From: Bacteroidales bacterium UBA6192
GTDB lineage: Bacteria; Bacteroidota; Bacteroidia; Bacteroidales; F082
DNA length: 53,475 bases
Assembly: GCA_002422725.1 (NCBI GenBank)
Contig: DITE01000057.1
Location: 1 to 53,475, forward strand
Direction: 5' to 3'
Shown: piece by piece, positions 6,793 to 14,999 of the stretch
How positions within the stretch are numbered: position 1 is the stretch's first letter
Layout of the letters: every line of letters begins with the position of its first letter
The notes under the pieces: model-generated
Database searches by the model: none
What the model saw: only the letters and a program-made list of their open reading frames with translations
Told to the model about the DNA's origin: nothing
Translations under genes and position numbers: made by a program

Positions 6793-7236
6793 TTATTTCT
6801 CCTTATCCTCACCTGCACGGCCTGTCTTTCTGAAATCCGTTTCTTTCAGCCCGTACTTTTTCATTACCTCACCACAATACGATGAGTTTTTGTAGGCTTC
6901 GCGCATCATGAACGAAAATGCCTTCTTCTGCTCAGGGCTTTTACCGTATTTCTCGCGGTACGCAATGGTAAGTTGTTCCTGTTCCTTGACCAAAGTAAGG
7001 TATTCAGGATCGTTGGTCTCGTCAAGACCTTCAAGAAAAGGCAATTCGAGGCTTCTGGCTTTGATTTTGCAGTTGAGATCGGCAAAATAAGCCACATCTT
7101 CCTGCATTTGTTCTTCGGCTGATTTCTCAGGCGATCCGCATGATAAGAACGACATAATCAATACTATAGCGGCGCCTCTTAAAAGGTTTTGGAGTTTAAA
7201 ACCGGTTCCGTTCCAACGGTCATTTGATATGAACAT
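6793..7236 (-). CDS. Small predicted lipoprotein of unknown function
   Basis: A 147-residue protein. The N-terminus has a basic stretch, a hydrophobic core (GAAIVLIMSF) and the lipobox FLSC (Cys33), so it is probably a lipoprotein. The mature part is charged and probably helical (SAEEQMQEDVAYFADLNCKI, EYLTLVKEQEQLTIAYREKY). It has two further cysteines (in DLNC and SSYC) that could form a disulphide. The first 15 residues before the hydrophobic core are longer than usual, so the true start may be later. It lies upstream of the tRNA on the same strand. No family recognised. Confidence 0.65.
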   Translation of the reverse strand: MFISNDRWNGTGFKLQNLLRGAAIVLIMSFLSCGSPEKSAEEQMQEDVAYFADLNCKIKARSLELPFLEGLDETNDPEYLTLVKEQEQLTIAYREKYGKSPEQKKAFSFMMREAYKNSSYCGEVMKKYGLKETDFRKTGRAGEDKEK

Positions 7237-7384
7237 GATACTTTTTGAGATTAGGTGAATAAAACATCGTATTTTTGTGCAAAATTATTTAAAATTCCAT
7301 CCCGAATACACCTGTTCATTCTTTGGCCAATTTGTTGCATTTTGGCATGTTTAAGAATATTATTAACAAATTGTTGTTCGCAAA

Positions 7385-7416
7385 TTTGGTGGAACGAAAA
7401 AGAGTTTCTATTTTTG
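7385..7416 (+). promoter_or_regulatory. Bacteroidota-type promoter for rplM-rpsI
   Basis: TTTG (7385-7388), a 20-base spacer, then TATTTTTG (7409-7416) match the TTTG/TAnnTTTG primary sigma-factor consensus of Bacteroidota. Transcription would start near 7423, giving a leader of about 50 bases before rplM. A second match lies upstream (TTTG 7244-7247, TATTTTTG 7270-7277, 22-base spacer). Confidence 0.6.
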
Positions 7417-7472
7417 CACCCCATTTCGGGATAAGTATGCGCAGAAATGACTTTAGAAATAACTAGATTATA

Positions 7473-7928
7473 ATGAATACACTGAGTTACAAAACTGTAA
7501 GCGTCAACAAAGAAAACGCTAACAAACAATGGGTAGTGATTGATGCCGAAGGATTGATTCTAGGCAGGATGGCATCGGTTGCAGCTATCATTCTCAGGGG
7601 CAAACACAAGCCCAGTTTTACTCCCCACAGCGACTGCGGCGACAATGTGATCATTGTGAATGCCGAAAAAATTATGCTGACAGGAAACAAGATGGAGACA
7701 AAAGAGTATGTTCGTCACACCGGTTACCCGGGAGGACAGCGCATACGCACCATCAAACAACAAATGGCAAAGAAGCCTGAAGTGATTATCGAAAAAGCCA
7801 TCAAAGGCATGCTTCCAAAGAACACACTGGGCCGCGAACTTTTCCGCAACTTATATGTGTATGTTGGACCTGAACACAAACATCAGGCACAAACACCGAA
7901 ACAAATCAATCTTAACTCAATCAAATAG
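7473..7928 (+). CDS. rplM: 50S ribosomal protein L13
   Basis: A 151-residue protein with L13 signatures: WVVIDAEGLILGRMASVAA near the N-terminus, KHKPSFTPHSDCGDNVIIVN, KEYVRHTGYPGG and GMLPKNTLGRELFRNLYVY. Early assembly protein of the large ribosomal subunit. It forms an operon with rpsI, which starts 5 bases after its stop, the usual bacterial L13-S9 pairing. Confidence 0.98.
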   Translation: MNTLSYKTVSVNKENANKQWVVIDAEGLILGRMASVAAIILRGKHKPSFTPHSDCGDNVIIVNAEKIMLTGNKMETKEYVRHTGYPGGQRIRTIKQQMAKKPEVIIEKAIKGMLPKNTLGRELFRNLYVYVGPEHKHQAQTPKQINLNSIK

Positions 7929-7933
7929 TCAAT

Positions 7934-8320
7934 ATGGACGTCATCAACGCCTTAGGCAGAAGAAAAACAGCTGTTGCCCGTGTGTACCTGAAAAACGGCA
8001 ATGGAAAGATCGAAATTAACAAGAAAGACTATAAGGAGTATTTCCCTACCGGCACCCTGCAATATGTTGTTGAACAACCCATGTTGCTCACCGACAATGT
8101 TGGAAAATTCGACATCAAGGTAAACCTCGATGGCGGTGGCATTACCGGGCAGGCCGAAGCCTTGCGTCTGGGTATCAGCCGTGCGCTGTGCGAAATTAAC
8201 CCTGAATATCGTCCAGTCCTTAAAGCAAAGGGATTATTACGCCGCGACCCACGTATGGTTGAGCGTAAGAAACCCGGTCAGCCAAAGGCCCGCAAGAAGT
8301 TCCAGTTTAGTAAACGCTAA
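7934..8320 (+). CDS. rpsI: 30S ribosomal protein S9
   Basis: A 128-residue protein with the S9 signatures ALGRRKTAVARVYLK, GGGITGQAEALRLGISRAL and the C-terminal KKPGQPKARKKFQFSKR. In S9 the final Lys-Arg tail reaches the P-site tRNA; here it ends in SKR as expected. Normal length. Confidence 0.98.
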   Translation: MDVINALGRRKTAVARVYLKNGNGKIEINKKDYKEYFPTGTLQYVVEQPMLLTDNVGKFDIKVNLDGGGITGQAEALRLGISRALCEINPEYRPVLKAKGLLRRDPRMVERKKPGQPKARKKFQFSKR

Positions 8321-8345
8321 TATCCCCAGCATAGTTTAGTATCCA

Positions 8346-8386
8346 AATTGCTGAGACTTCTGTTGATTCAGGACTACTCAGCAATT
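8346..8386 (+). promoter_or_regulatory. Hairpin in the rpsI-rpsB spacer, possible leader element
   Basis: AATTGCTGAG (8346-8355) pairs perfectly over 10 bp with CTCAGCAATT (8377-8386) around a 21-base loop, about 36 bases before rpsB. No T-run follows, so it is not a classical terminator. It could be an RNA processing site or an S2 autoregulatory leader. Confidence 0.45.
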
Positions 8387-8422
8387 GTTGTTAGAGAAAG
8401 TAAACAATTTTAAACAATCATT

Positions 8423-9298
8423 ATGTCACAAATCACTTTTGAAGAATTATTGGATGCAGGTGTACACTTTGGTCACCTGAGAAGAAAATGGAATCCTAAC
8501 ATGGCTCCTTATATCTTTATGGAGCGCAATGGAATCCACATTATCGACCTTTACAAAACACAGGCTAAGCTCGAAGAAGCCACCAATGCCATGAGGCAAT
8601 TGGCCAAATCTGGCAAAAAAATCCTGTTTGTTGCCACCAAAAAACAGGCAAAGAATATTGTTTCGGAAGAAGTTTCGAAGATCAATATGCCTTACGTTAC
8701 CGAACGTTGGCCTGGTGGTATGCTGACCAACTTTGCTACCATCCGCAAAGCGGTGCGCAAAATGACCAATATCGATAAGCTGATGGTCAGCGACTCTTAC
8801 ACCAACCTCTCGAAGAGAGAACGCCTTCAGTTGCGCCGCGAACGCGAAAAACTTGAAAAGAACCTCGGAAGTATCTCCGACCTGAGCCGTCTTCCTTCAG
8901 CCATTTTCGTTGTGGACATCCTCAAGGAACACATTGCTGTTGCCGAAGCACGTAAGCTCAACATTCCCACTTTCGCCATTGTTGACACAAACTCTGACCC
9001 CACACTCATCGATTTCCCTATCCCGGGCAATGATGACGCATCGAAATCAATTTCGTTGATCGTTCGTGCCATGACTCAGGCTATTGAAGAAGGACTGGGT
9101 GAGCGCAAACTTGCCAAAGACAAAAAAAGTGACGATGATATGTCTGATGATGACGACACGAATATCGACCACAAATTTGACGATGACGATGACGAAGGTG
9201 ATCCTGACCGCAAAAAAGGCAACGCTCCAAAAGCAAAGACAGACGAAGCCGGCAAAGAAAGGGGCAAAAGACCCAGAAAACCTGTTTCGAAGAAATAA
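8423..9298 (+). CDS. rpsB: 30S ribosomal protein S2 with acidic C-terminal extension
   Basis: A 291-residue protein. The S2 core is clear: LLDAGVHFGHLRRKWNPNM, RNGIHIIDLYKT, ERWPGGMLTNFATI, VDTNSDPTLIDFPIPGNDDA. After about residue 230 a low-complexity tail follows, first Asp-rich (DDDMSDDDD, DDDDDEGD) and then basic (KERGKRPRKPVSKK). This makes it longer than the roughly 240-residue E. coli protein. Such tails are, to my knowledge, frequent in Bacteroidota S2. It is followed 25 bases later by tsf, the conserved rpsB-tsf pair. Confidence 0.97.
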   Translation: MSQITFEELLDAGVHFGHLRRKWNPNMAPYIFMERNGIHIIDLYKTQAKLEEATNAMRQLAKSGKKILFVATKKQAKNIVSEEVSKINMPYVTERWPGGMLTNFATIRKAVRKMTNIDKLMVSDSYTNLSKRERLQLRREREKLEKNLGSISDLSRLPSAIFVVDILKEHIAVAEARKLNIPTFAIVDTNSDPTLIDFPIPGNDDASKSISLIVRAMTQAIEEGLGERKLAKDKKSDDDMSDDDDTNIDHKFDDDDDEGDPDRKKGNAPKAKTDEAGKERGKRPRKPVSKK

Positions 9299-9323
9299 TC
9301 AATCGAACAAATACGAATACATT

Positions 9324-10145
9324 ATGAATATTACCGCTTCACAAGTTAATGAACTGAGAAAACGTACAGGTGCCGGTATGATGGATTGTAAAGCCGCTCT
9401 TATTGAGAGCAATGGCGATATGGAAAATGCCATTGATTACCTGCGCAAAAAAGGCCAGAAAGTAGCTGCAAAAAGAGCCGACCGTGATGCCAACGAAGGT
9501 GTTGTTGTTTCCAAAACCAATGCAGACCATACTTTTGCAGCAGTAGTTATGGTTAATTGTGAGACTGACTTTGTTGCCAAAAACGAAGATTTCGTAAAGT
9601 ACGCCCACAGCATTCTCGATGCAGCCATCGAAAATAAAGCTGCTTCGGTTGATGCTGTTAAAGCACTCATGATCGGATCGCGCACTGTTGCTGATAGCCT
9701 CACAGACCAGACCGGGGTTATTGGTGAAAAAATTGAGCTTGGTGCTTACGACCTTATCGAGGCACCCATGACTGCCGCTTATATTCACCCGGGCAACAGA
9801 CTGGCCACCATCATAGGTTTGAATAAAGCCGGATTTGCTCAGGTTGGTCGCGAATTAGCCATGCAGGTAGCTGCTATGGATCCTGTTGCAATAGACGAAA
9901 AAGACGTTCCTCAGGAAGCCATCGATCGTGAAATCCAAATAGGTATGGAGCAGGCCCGTAACGAAGGTAAGGCCGAAGAAATGCTCGAAAAAATTGCCCG
10001 CGGAAAACTGAATAAGTTTTACCGTGACAACACTTTACTGAATCAGGATTTTGTGCGTGAAAACAAAAAAACCGTGCGTCAGTACCTCACAGAGGTTGAA
10101 AAAGACCTTACCGTTACCGCATTCAAAAGAGTTATGCTTGGATAA
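9324..10145 (+). CDS. tsf: Translation elongation factor Ts
   Basis: A 273-residue guanine-nucleotide exchange factor for EF-Tu. The ATG at 9324 gives the classical N-terminus MNITASQVNELRKRTGAGMM with MDCKAAL and the UBA-like domain. CETDFVAKNEDF is the second EF-Ts signature. The frame is open back to 9084, but that part overlaps rpsB and is low-complexity antiparallel coding of its acidic tail, so I excluded it. A terminator follows. Confidence 0.97.
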   Translation: MNITASQVNELRKRTGAGMMDCKAALIESNGDMENAIDYLRKKGQKVAAKRADRDANEGVVVSKTNADHTFAAVVMVNCETDFVAKNEDFVKYAHSILDAAIENKAASVDAVKALMIGSRTVADSLTDQTGVIGEKIELGAYDLIEAPMTAAYIHPGNRLATIIGLNKAGFAQVGRELAMQVAAMDPVAIDEKDVPQEAIDREIQIGMEQARNEGKAEEMLEKIARGKLNKFYRDNTLLNQDFVRENKKTVRQYLTEVEKDLTVTAFKRVMLG

Positions 10146-10170
10146 AAACCAACATACAGAATAAAAACCA

Positions 10171-10199
10171 AGAGGCTCCAAAAAAGCCTCTTTTTTTTT
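10171..10199 (+). terminator. Rho-independent terminator after tsf
   Basis: AGAGGCT (10171-10177) pairs with AGCCTCT (10185-10191) and continues into a run of nine or more T. Confidence 0.88.
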
Positions 10200-10256
10200 G
10201 GAATATTTCACGGGTCTTGCTTGTCTAATATTATTGTCATTCTTAACAGACAGGCA

Positions 10257-11180
10257 TTGTCCGATACAAAGCAAATACAAAAGAAAAACCAGATTAAAGA
10301 TATCGGAGCGATCCCGGTTTTCTTTATCCTCAGCCGCCCCAGAACAGGATCCACCCTACTGCGGACATTGTTCGATGCCCATCCGAACATTCAGATACCA
10401 CCGGAATGTCAGTTTATTGTGAACCTGCACCCGAAATACGGGAAGAGAAATTATTGGAATCACGACAATATTCTTGAATTCGTCGATGACCTCGAAAAAC
10501 AATTCCTATTCGACTCCTGGAAGCTTGATATTGAAAAACTAAAAGATTCTCTTACACGATTAGCAGGGCCATTAGACTATGCAACCCTATGCAAAGCTGT
10601 GTATCTGCACTACCAATCTCTTTTTGCAAAAGGTAAAATTTTTTGGATAGGCGATAAAAACCCGGGTTATGCGCTTTATATTGAACAGCTTCGCTCGATA
10701 TTTCCCGATGCAAAATTCATCCACCTTACCCGCGACTACCGCGACAATTACCATTCATTGGCAAGGGTTGAGTTTGAACTGCCCATCATTTCGCTGACTA
10801 CTTACAAATGGAAATATTTTTACAGGAAAATAACCAGTGCAGCAAAGCAATCTTCAGATGCTTTCACAACAATCCGTTACGAAGATCTTGTAAAGCAGCC
10901 TGAGACAGAAATGAAAAGGCTTTGTCAGTTTCTGGGAATTGACTACGATCCCGGAATTCTTCGATTTCACGAAAAACGCGACGAATTCCTCAAAATTTAC
11001 CCGGAAGCGATGGTCAATAAAATCCATGCCAGCCTGATGCATCCTGTAAGCGACAACAAAACCGGTATTTGGCGCACGAAATTATCTGAACGCGAAATAC
11101 GCATTGCTGACTATGTTGTTGGGCCTTATGGTCAGATGGCTGGTTATGAAAAACAGTTTTCGGAAAAGGGGTGGATGTAA
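10257..11180 (+). CDS. PAPS-dependent sulfotransferase family protein
   Basis: A protein of about 307 residues. The 5'-phosphosulfate-binding loop is SRPRTGST (26-33 from this start) and the 3'-phosphate motif is FIHLTRDYRDNYHSL. Both define PAPS-dependent sulfotransferases, which move sulfate from PAPS to a hydroxyl or amine on a sugar, lipid or peptide. No ATG precedes the first motif. TTG at 10257 gives the natural-looking MSDTKQIQKK; an earlier TTG at 10221 lies too close to the tsf terminator. The acceptor is unknown. Immediately downstream, in another frame, 11171-11383 looks like a continuation of the protein. Confidence 0.82.
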   Translation: MSDTKQIQKKNQIKDIGAIPVFFILSRPRTGSTLLRTLFDAHPNIQIPPECQFIVNLHPKYGKRNYWNHDNILEFVDDLEKQFLFDSWKLDIEKLKDSLTRLAGPLDYATLCKAVYLHYQSLFAKGKIFWIGDKNPGYALYIEQLRSIFPDAKFIHLTRDYRDNYHSLARVEFELPIISLTTYKWKYFYRKITSAAKQSSDAFTTIRYEDLVKQPETEMKRLCQFLGIDYDPGILRFHEKRDEFLKIYPEAMVNKIHASLMHPVSDNKTGIWRTKLSEREIRIADYVVGPYGQMAGYEKQFSEKGWM

Positions 11181-11383
11181 AGCTGGCTGCACTGCCCGGA
11201 ACACTTTTAGCCCGTTCTATTTATCTTGCTACCCGCATTGTTAACCGCCTGCCTTACAAAAGAAGGCAATATATTCTGAGCGAGTTGCCCTTCGTTCTGG
11301 GTCGTTTCTGGAAGCAATACCTGGCAAAGCCTTCGGCTAAAAATGGGGCTGGTAATGGTAACGCTTCCCGTCCGATTCAGTAG
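11171..11383 (+). CDS. Short frame, probable out-of-frame C-terminal extension of the sulfotransferase
   Basis: A 70-codon frame starting at GTG that overlaps the last codons of the sulfotransferase by 10 bases. It encodes a basic, amphipathic segment (LARSIYLATRIVNRLPYKRR, LPFVLGRFWKQYLAKPS) and then a Gly/Asn tail that runs into the convergent GNAT gene. The text reads like a C-terminal domain rather than a free gene. The switch point is the run AAAAGGGG at 11164-11171, a plausible frameshift or sequencing-error site. Independent translation by coupling cannot be excluded. Confidence 0.4.
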   Translation: MDVKLAALPGTLLARSIYLATRIVNRLPYKRRQYILSELPFVLGRFWKQYLAKPSAKNGAGNGNASRPIQ

Positions 11384-12017
11384 GTTCAACTTTATCAATT
11401 TTTGACAGATCTATATGGGCGTCCATAAGTTGTCCCATTCCTGTTTGATAGTCTTCTGGTTCGATTTCGATCACGATATTGTCCTTGCCATACAACAGCA
11501 CAAGGAAACCTCTGAACACACGACTATATCGCATAAACCGTTCGCCCGAAAAAGAATACAACTGATTAATTTTATTTTCCTGGCCTTCGCAAAGTTCAAA
11601 CCCGAGCATTTTATTATACCGGATTGCCCTTTTATTGGTAACCATAATTTTTGCAACAGCCTTCAGGTGAAATACATTGGCAGCCAGTTCGCCAAAAGTC
11701 AATGCTGCCAGCAAGGCTACCGGCGAATTGATATACCGTTTATCCCAAAAAAAGATACCCCCTTCGGCTGTCCTCTTTTCCCATTGGATATTTCTGGCAT
11801 TAATGAGCCCGATGGGGTCGCCTTTATACTCGGTCAATAAATACAGGTTGTTGTTATTATTGATGGAGTGAAACCATTTCAGCTGCATTTCGGGGGTAAT
11901 CTCCTCCCTGTATTCCATATACTGACGGACAAAGTTACTATTGCGGTGTTGTCTGACCATTTCAATGTCTTGAACACCTAGTCGCCTCATTTTCAAATCT
12001 TTTCTCTCAAATATCAT
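11337..12017 (-). CDS. GNAT-family N-acetyltransferase
   Basis: A 226-residue protein with a GNAT fold in the first 165 residues: MRRLGVQDIEMVRQHRNS, WFHSINNNNNLYLLTEYKGD, PIGLINARNI, a long helix, and AVAKIMVTNKRAIRYNKMLGFE (acetyl-CoA loop and last strand). The RN...M..I.PE...WF pattern resembles PseH/WecD-type amino-sugar acetyltransferases rather than ribosomal-protein acetyltransferases. About 60 C-terminal residues are extra. Its ATG directly follows the GT2 stop, so it is the last gene of the ACP/KAS III operon. The acceptor is unknown. Confidence 0.75.
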   Translation of the reverse strand: MIFERKDLKMRRLGVQDIEMVRQHRNSNFVRQYMEYREEITPEMQLKWFHSINNNNNLYLLTEYKGDPIGLINARNIQWEKRTAEGGIFFWDKRYINSPVALLAALTFGELAANVFHLKAVAKIMVTNKRAIRYNKMLGFELCEGQENKINQLYSFSGERFMRYSRVFRGFLVLLYGKDNIVIEIEPEDYQTGMGQLMDAHIDLSKIDKVEPTESDGKRYHYQPHF

Positions 12018-12947
12018 TTACAGTATTTTTCTGATAGTATAGGGTGGTTTCTTATTCTGGGCGAGATAGATTCGGCTGAGGTATTCACCAATTATCCCTA
12101 AACTGAACAGGATAATACTGGTTGAGAACATTATCCCCACAATGATGGAGGTATAGCCCATTGGCACATTGAAAAAAAACTTCAGGATGATGTAGTAAAC
12201 AGCAATTACAGCAGTTACCATCGAACCAAAAAAACCGCCATAAACCATGAATTTCAGCGGCACATTGGTGTAATTGATCACCAAACCGGTGATCAGTTTA
12301 AACAGCTTTCGTTTGCTATAGCCAGATTTATTGCTTTCGCGTTTACGATGTTCGACTGCCGCGTAGGCAGGTTCTTCGGCATACCAGTAAAGTAGTTCAT
12401 CGATAAACATAAAATTCAAACTATGCTGAATCACTTTGTCAACGAGTTCCCTGTTGATCAGCCGGAAAGCCGATCCCTGCGAAGGTCTTCCAAAATATTT
12501 ACCGGCCGAATGCCTGAAAAGCCTGCTCCCCAGATTCCTGAAACGGGAATGCTCTTTATTTTCGAATACCCCGTAAACCATCTCGGCATTGGACTCTAAC
12601 TGCTTTTCGATCAGTTTCTTAATCTCTGAAGGGGGATGTTGGAGGTCATCGTCCATAGTAATCACAAACTTGCCACGACCGAAAGTTAATCCGCAAAAAG
12701 TGGCATTATGCTGACCATAATTCCTTTTGAGCCTGATGGCTGTCAAAAAAGGTTTGAAACGTTGTTTCAATTCAAGGATTATCTCCCACACATTGTCGGT
12801 GCTACCATCGTCAACAAGCACTATATCAAATGAATACCCTAATTCATCGAAGGTTTCGCTGATACCTTCGATAAGTTTCGTTATGGTAGACGAGCTGTTG
12901 AAAACAGGTATAATAACAGAATACTCAGGTTTTTCTGTGATTGCCAT
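12018..12947 (-). CDS. Membrane-anchored family 2 glycosyltransferase (ArnC/DPM1-like)
   Basis: A 309-residue protein. The GT-A domain begins PEYSVIIPVFN and has VDDGSTD (about 45-51), RNYGQHNA and TMDDDLQHPP (DxD at about 99-101, binding the metal and nucleotide sugar). Two C-terminal membrane helices follow (about 225-250 and 260-285). This layout is typical of enzymes that load a sugar onto a polyprenyl-phosphate. I chose the ATG at 12947: it lies 2 bases after the SDR stop, with GGAGG in the SDR end as its ribosome site. An in-frame start at 12989 would lie inside the SDR gene. Confidence 0.88.
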   Translation of the reverse strand: MAITEKPEYSVIIPVFNSSSTITKLIEGISETFDELGYSFDIVLVDDGSTDNVWEIILELKQRFKPFLTAIRLKRNYGQHNATFCGLTFGRGKFVITMDDDLQHPPSEIKKLIEKQLESNAEMVYGVFENKEHSRFRNLGSRLFRHSAGKYFGRPSQGSAFRLINRELVDKVIQHSLNFMFIDELLYWYAEEPAYAAVEHRKRESNKSGYSKRKLFKLITGLVINYTNVPLKFMVYGGFFGSMVTAVIAVYYIILKFFFNVPMGYTSIIVGIMFSTSIILFSLGIIGEYLSRIYLAQNKKPPYTIRKIL

Positions 12948-12949
12948 CT

Positions 12950-13681
12950 TCAGCCTCCTCCCAGAATCAGGTTCGTACCCGTGACCCACTTTGATGCCTC
13001 TGAAAAATAATAAATGGCTGTGTTGGCTACATCTTCAGGTTCGCCAATCCCCAGTGGCTGTTGTTTGTCGATTTTTAACACCGCTTCCTGCGACAATCTG
13101 GCTGTTTGCTCAAGCATGGGTGTACGCACAAAACCAGCTCTCAGACAATTTACCCTGATCCCCTTTGGAGCAAGTTCAACCGCCAGCACCCGGGTATAGC
13201 CTTCGAGAGCTGCTCTGGCACTAACGTACATTGCCCCGCCAACAAATGGGTAAACTGTTGAAATGGTGGACATATACAGGAGGGAACAGTTCTTGTTAGT
13301 CAATTTCTTTGCTTTAAGTAAAGCTGTTGTCAACATCACCGGAGCCTCGAAATTCACTGCAAAATCCTGCCTGAGTTTTTCCTTGGTGATAAATCCTGCG
13401 GGCAATACTGTTGAAACTCCCAGGCTAAAAAACACACCATTCAATTTTGGGAGATTATCAACCAGTGAGGACAACTCTCCATCATCGGTAAGGTCGGCCA
13501 ATACCTGACGGTGACCCTTACCCTCCAAAGCAAGAAAGGTGGCGTTGAGTCTCGCTGAATCTCTTCCGGTTATGATAAGTGTAGCTCCGGCTGCCGAAGC
13601 TGAAACAGCCAGCTGCCGCCCTAGGCCTGATGAAGCCCCGGTAACCAGGATAGTTTTCCCAATAAGGCTGAAACTGTTCAT
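12950..13681 (-). CDS. Short-chain dehydrogenase/reductase with Tyr-xxx-Arg active site
   Basis: A 243-residue SDR, the size of FabG. TGASSGLGRQ (14-23) is the nucleotide-binding motif, ITGRDSARL suggests NADPH preference, Asn110 lies in AVNFEAP, and Ser138 in MSTIS. The catalytic tyrosine is Tyr152 in YVSARAALEGY, and the position of the catalytic lysine is Arg156, an unusual change. The usual NNAG motif reads SLGVS. It sits between the KAS III gene (4-base ATGA overlap) and the GT2 gene, so it may reduce an ACP-bound keto intermediate. The active-site change makes a redox role uncertain. Confidence 0.85.
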   Translation of the reverse strand: MNSFSLIGKTILVTGASSGLGRQLAVSASAAGATLIITGRDSARLNATFLALEGKGHRQVLADLTDDGELSSLVDNLPKLNGVFFSLGVSTVLPAGFITKEKLRQDFAVNFEAPVMLTTALLKAKKLTNKNCSLLYMSTISTVYPFVGGAMYVSARAALEGYTRVLAVELAPKGIRVNCLRAGFVRTPMLEQTARLSQEAVLKIDKQQPLGIGEPEDVANTAIYYFSEASKWVTGTNLILGGG

Positions 13682-14736
13682 ATTTCTAATAATTCAGGAA
13701 TACACAACGAATCCGTTTCCTGCACACAACTTCCCCAGGACAATCCAACACCAAAACCTGACAAAACCAGGCGGTGAGGTTGTGTAGTCAGTTTCCCACG
13801 CATTTCGGTTACCATTGTTAGCGGAATAGATGCTGAACTTGTATTTCCAAAATGTTTGATAGAAAGTGGAAATTTCTCTGGTGTTTCGCCCATTTTTTTT
13901 CTGATGGAATCAATAATGAGTTTATTGGCCTGATGAAGCACAAAATAATCAATTTGCTGCTGCTCGATTCCCGCAGCAATCAACAATGACCGGATATTTG
14001 GGATTACTTCTCTCAGTGAAAAGTTGAAAACTTTCATTCCATCAAGAGCAAGATGAAGCCTGTTGCGCACAATTCCGGGCGCTGACTGAAGCATGGCAAA
14101 CGATTGAGCCTGATTAACGGGGTTTCTCATTCCACCATCAGGAATCATGATAGTATCATACCCTTTACCATCAGATTGGATATTGAACCATAGTCCGGCC
14201 GATTCAGCATCATATTCCAGTGCAGTTGCCGCAGCAGCATCGCCAAAAAGCGGGAAAGTGCTTTTATCTGTAGGAGATGTGTTACGGCTTGGAATTTCTG
14301 CAGTGAGTAACAATGCTTTGGATATTTTTCCGGATGAAACCAGAGCCGATGCAACAGCCAGACCATTGATATAGCCAGAACAGCCCGAATTGATATCAAT
14401 TGCCATGCAATCCTTTGGCAAGCCAAGCCTGTCCTGCAAAATATTTGAAGAGGCAGGCATCAGATAATCACCGGTTTGAGTTACCAACACCAGCAACTGA
14501 ATGTCTGAGGTTTTCCATCCCAAGGCGTTTATCAATTGGTTTGCGCTGGCAAAAGCCAAATCTACCGAAGTGGTTCCGGCCCCGGCAACCCTGCATTGTT
14601 CAACACCGGTGGTTTTTATGAGCGACTCGCGCTCAGCCGGACTGATCCATTCGTATTCAGCATTATACCGCACACCGGAGGGTACACAGGCAGACAAACC
14701 GGAAATCCGGCATCCTTTTATGCTGAACAGACCCAT
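13678..14736 (-). CDS. 3-oxoacyl-ACP synthase III-like ketosynthase
   Basis: A 352-residue thiolase-fold enzyme of the KAS III/FabH group. The catalytic triad is complete: Cys119 in INSGCSGYINGL, His268 in VLHQANKLI and Asn298 in FGNTSSASIP. FGDAAAAT (165-171) and the C-terminal SGFGVGLSWGS are also family hallmarks. These enzymes condense an acyl-CoA starter with an ACP-bound extender, or transfer acyl groups. The gene starts 2 bases after the ACP stop and overlaps the SDR gene by 4 bases. Being next to a dedicated ACP and three radical-SAM genes, it is more likely a specialised enzyme than the housekeeping FabH. Confidence 0.9.
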   Translation of the reverse strand: MGLFSIKGCRISGLSACVPSGVRYNAEYEWISPAERESLIKTTGVEQCRVAGAGTTSVDLAFASANQLINALGWKTSDIQLLVLVTQTGDYLMPASSNILQDRLGLPKDCMAIDINSGCSGYINGLAVASALVSSGKISKALLLTAEIPSRNTSPTDKSTFPLFGDAAAATALEYDAESAGLWFNIQSDGKGYDTIMIPDGGMRNPVNQAQSFAMLQSAPGIVRNRLHLALDGMKVFNFSLREVIPNIRSLLIAAGIEQQQIDYFVLHQANKLIIDSIRKKMGETPEKFPLSIKHFGNTSSASIPLTMVTEMRGKLTTQPHRLVLSGFGVGLSWGSCVQETDSLCIPELLEI

Positions 14737-14738
14737 GA

Positions 14739-14981
14739 TCAGGCAGCTCCCTGCTTTCTGGTTTCAACAACACTGTATAAGTCAGCTACAGTTTCAGATT
14801 GCTGAAGATCCTCAGCATTAATCTCAACATCGTATTCAACATTCACTAACGCTATAAATACAAGGGCATTGATTGAGTCCCACTCAAAGTGGTCTTTTAT
14901 TTTGCTTTCTGGTGTTAAGGTTCCGGGAGTTATTTGGTCGAACTCATGCTCAACCTTTTGTATAAAGTCTTGTATACTCAT
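14739..14981 (-). CDS. Dedicated acyl carrier protein
   Basis: An 80-residue four-helix carrier protein. The phosphopantetheine site is Ser36 in WDSINALVF; most fatty-acid ACPs have DSL, so DSI marks it as divergent. I chose the ATG at 14981 (MSIQDFIQKVEHEF), which fits the family length, over one at 15023. A TAnnTTTG box at 15007-15000 would place the transcript start between them. First gene of the minus-strand operon ACP-KAS III-SDR-GT2-GNAT, divergent from the radical-SAM genes. Confidence 0.88.
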   Translation of the reverse strand: MSIQDFIQKVEHEFDQITPGTLTPESKIKDHFEWDSINALVFIALVNVEYDVEINAEDLQQSETVADLYSVVETRKQGAA

Positions 14982-14999
14982 TTCATACGATTTAACCCG

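Noticed and set aside
9084..9323. N-terminal extension of EF-Ts by 80 codons
   Set aside because: It overlaps rpsB and encodes low-complexity sequence; the canonical EF-Ts start is at 9324.
12948..12989. Longer GT2 glycosyltransferase start (MGHGYEPDSG)
   Set aside because: It lies inside the SDR gene, and the ATG at 12947 has the coupled ribosome site and the usual PEYSVIIPVFN distance.
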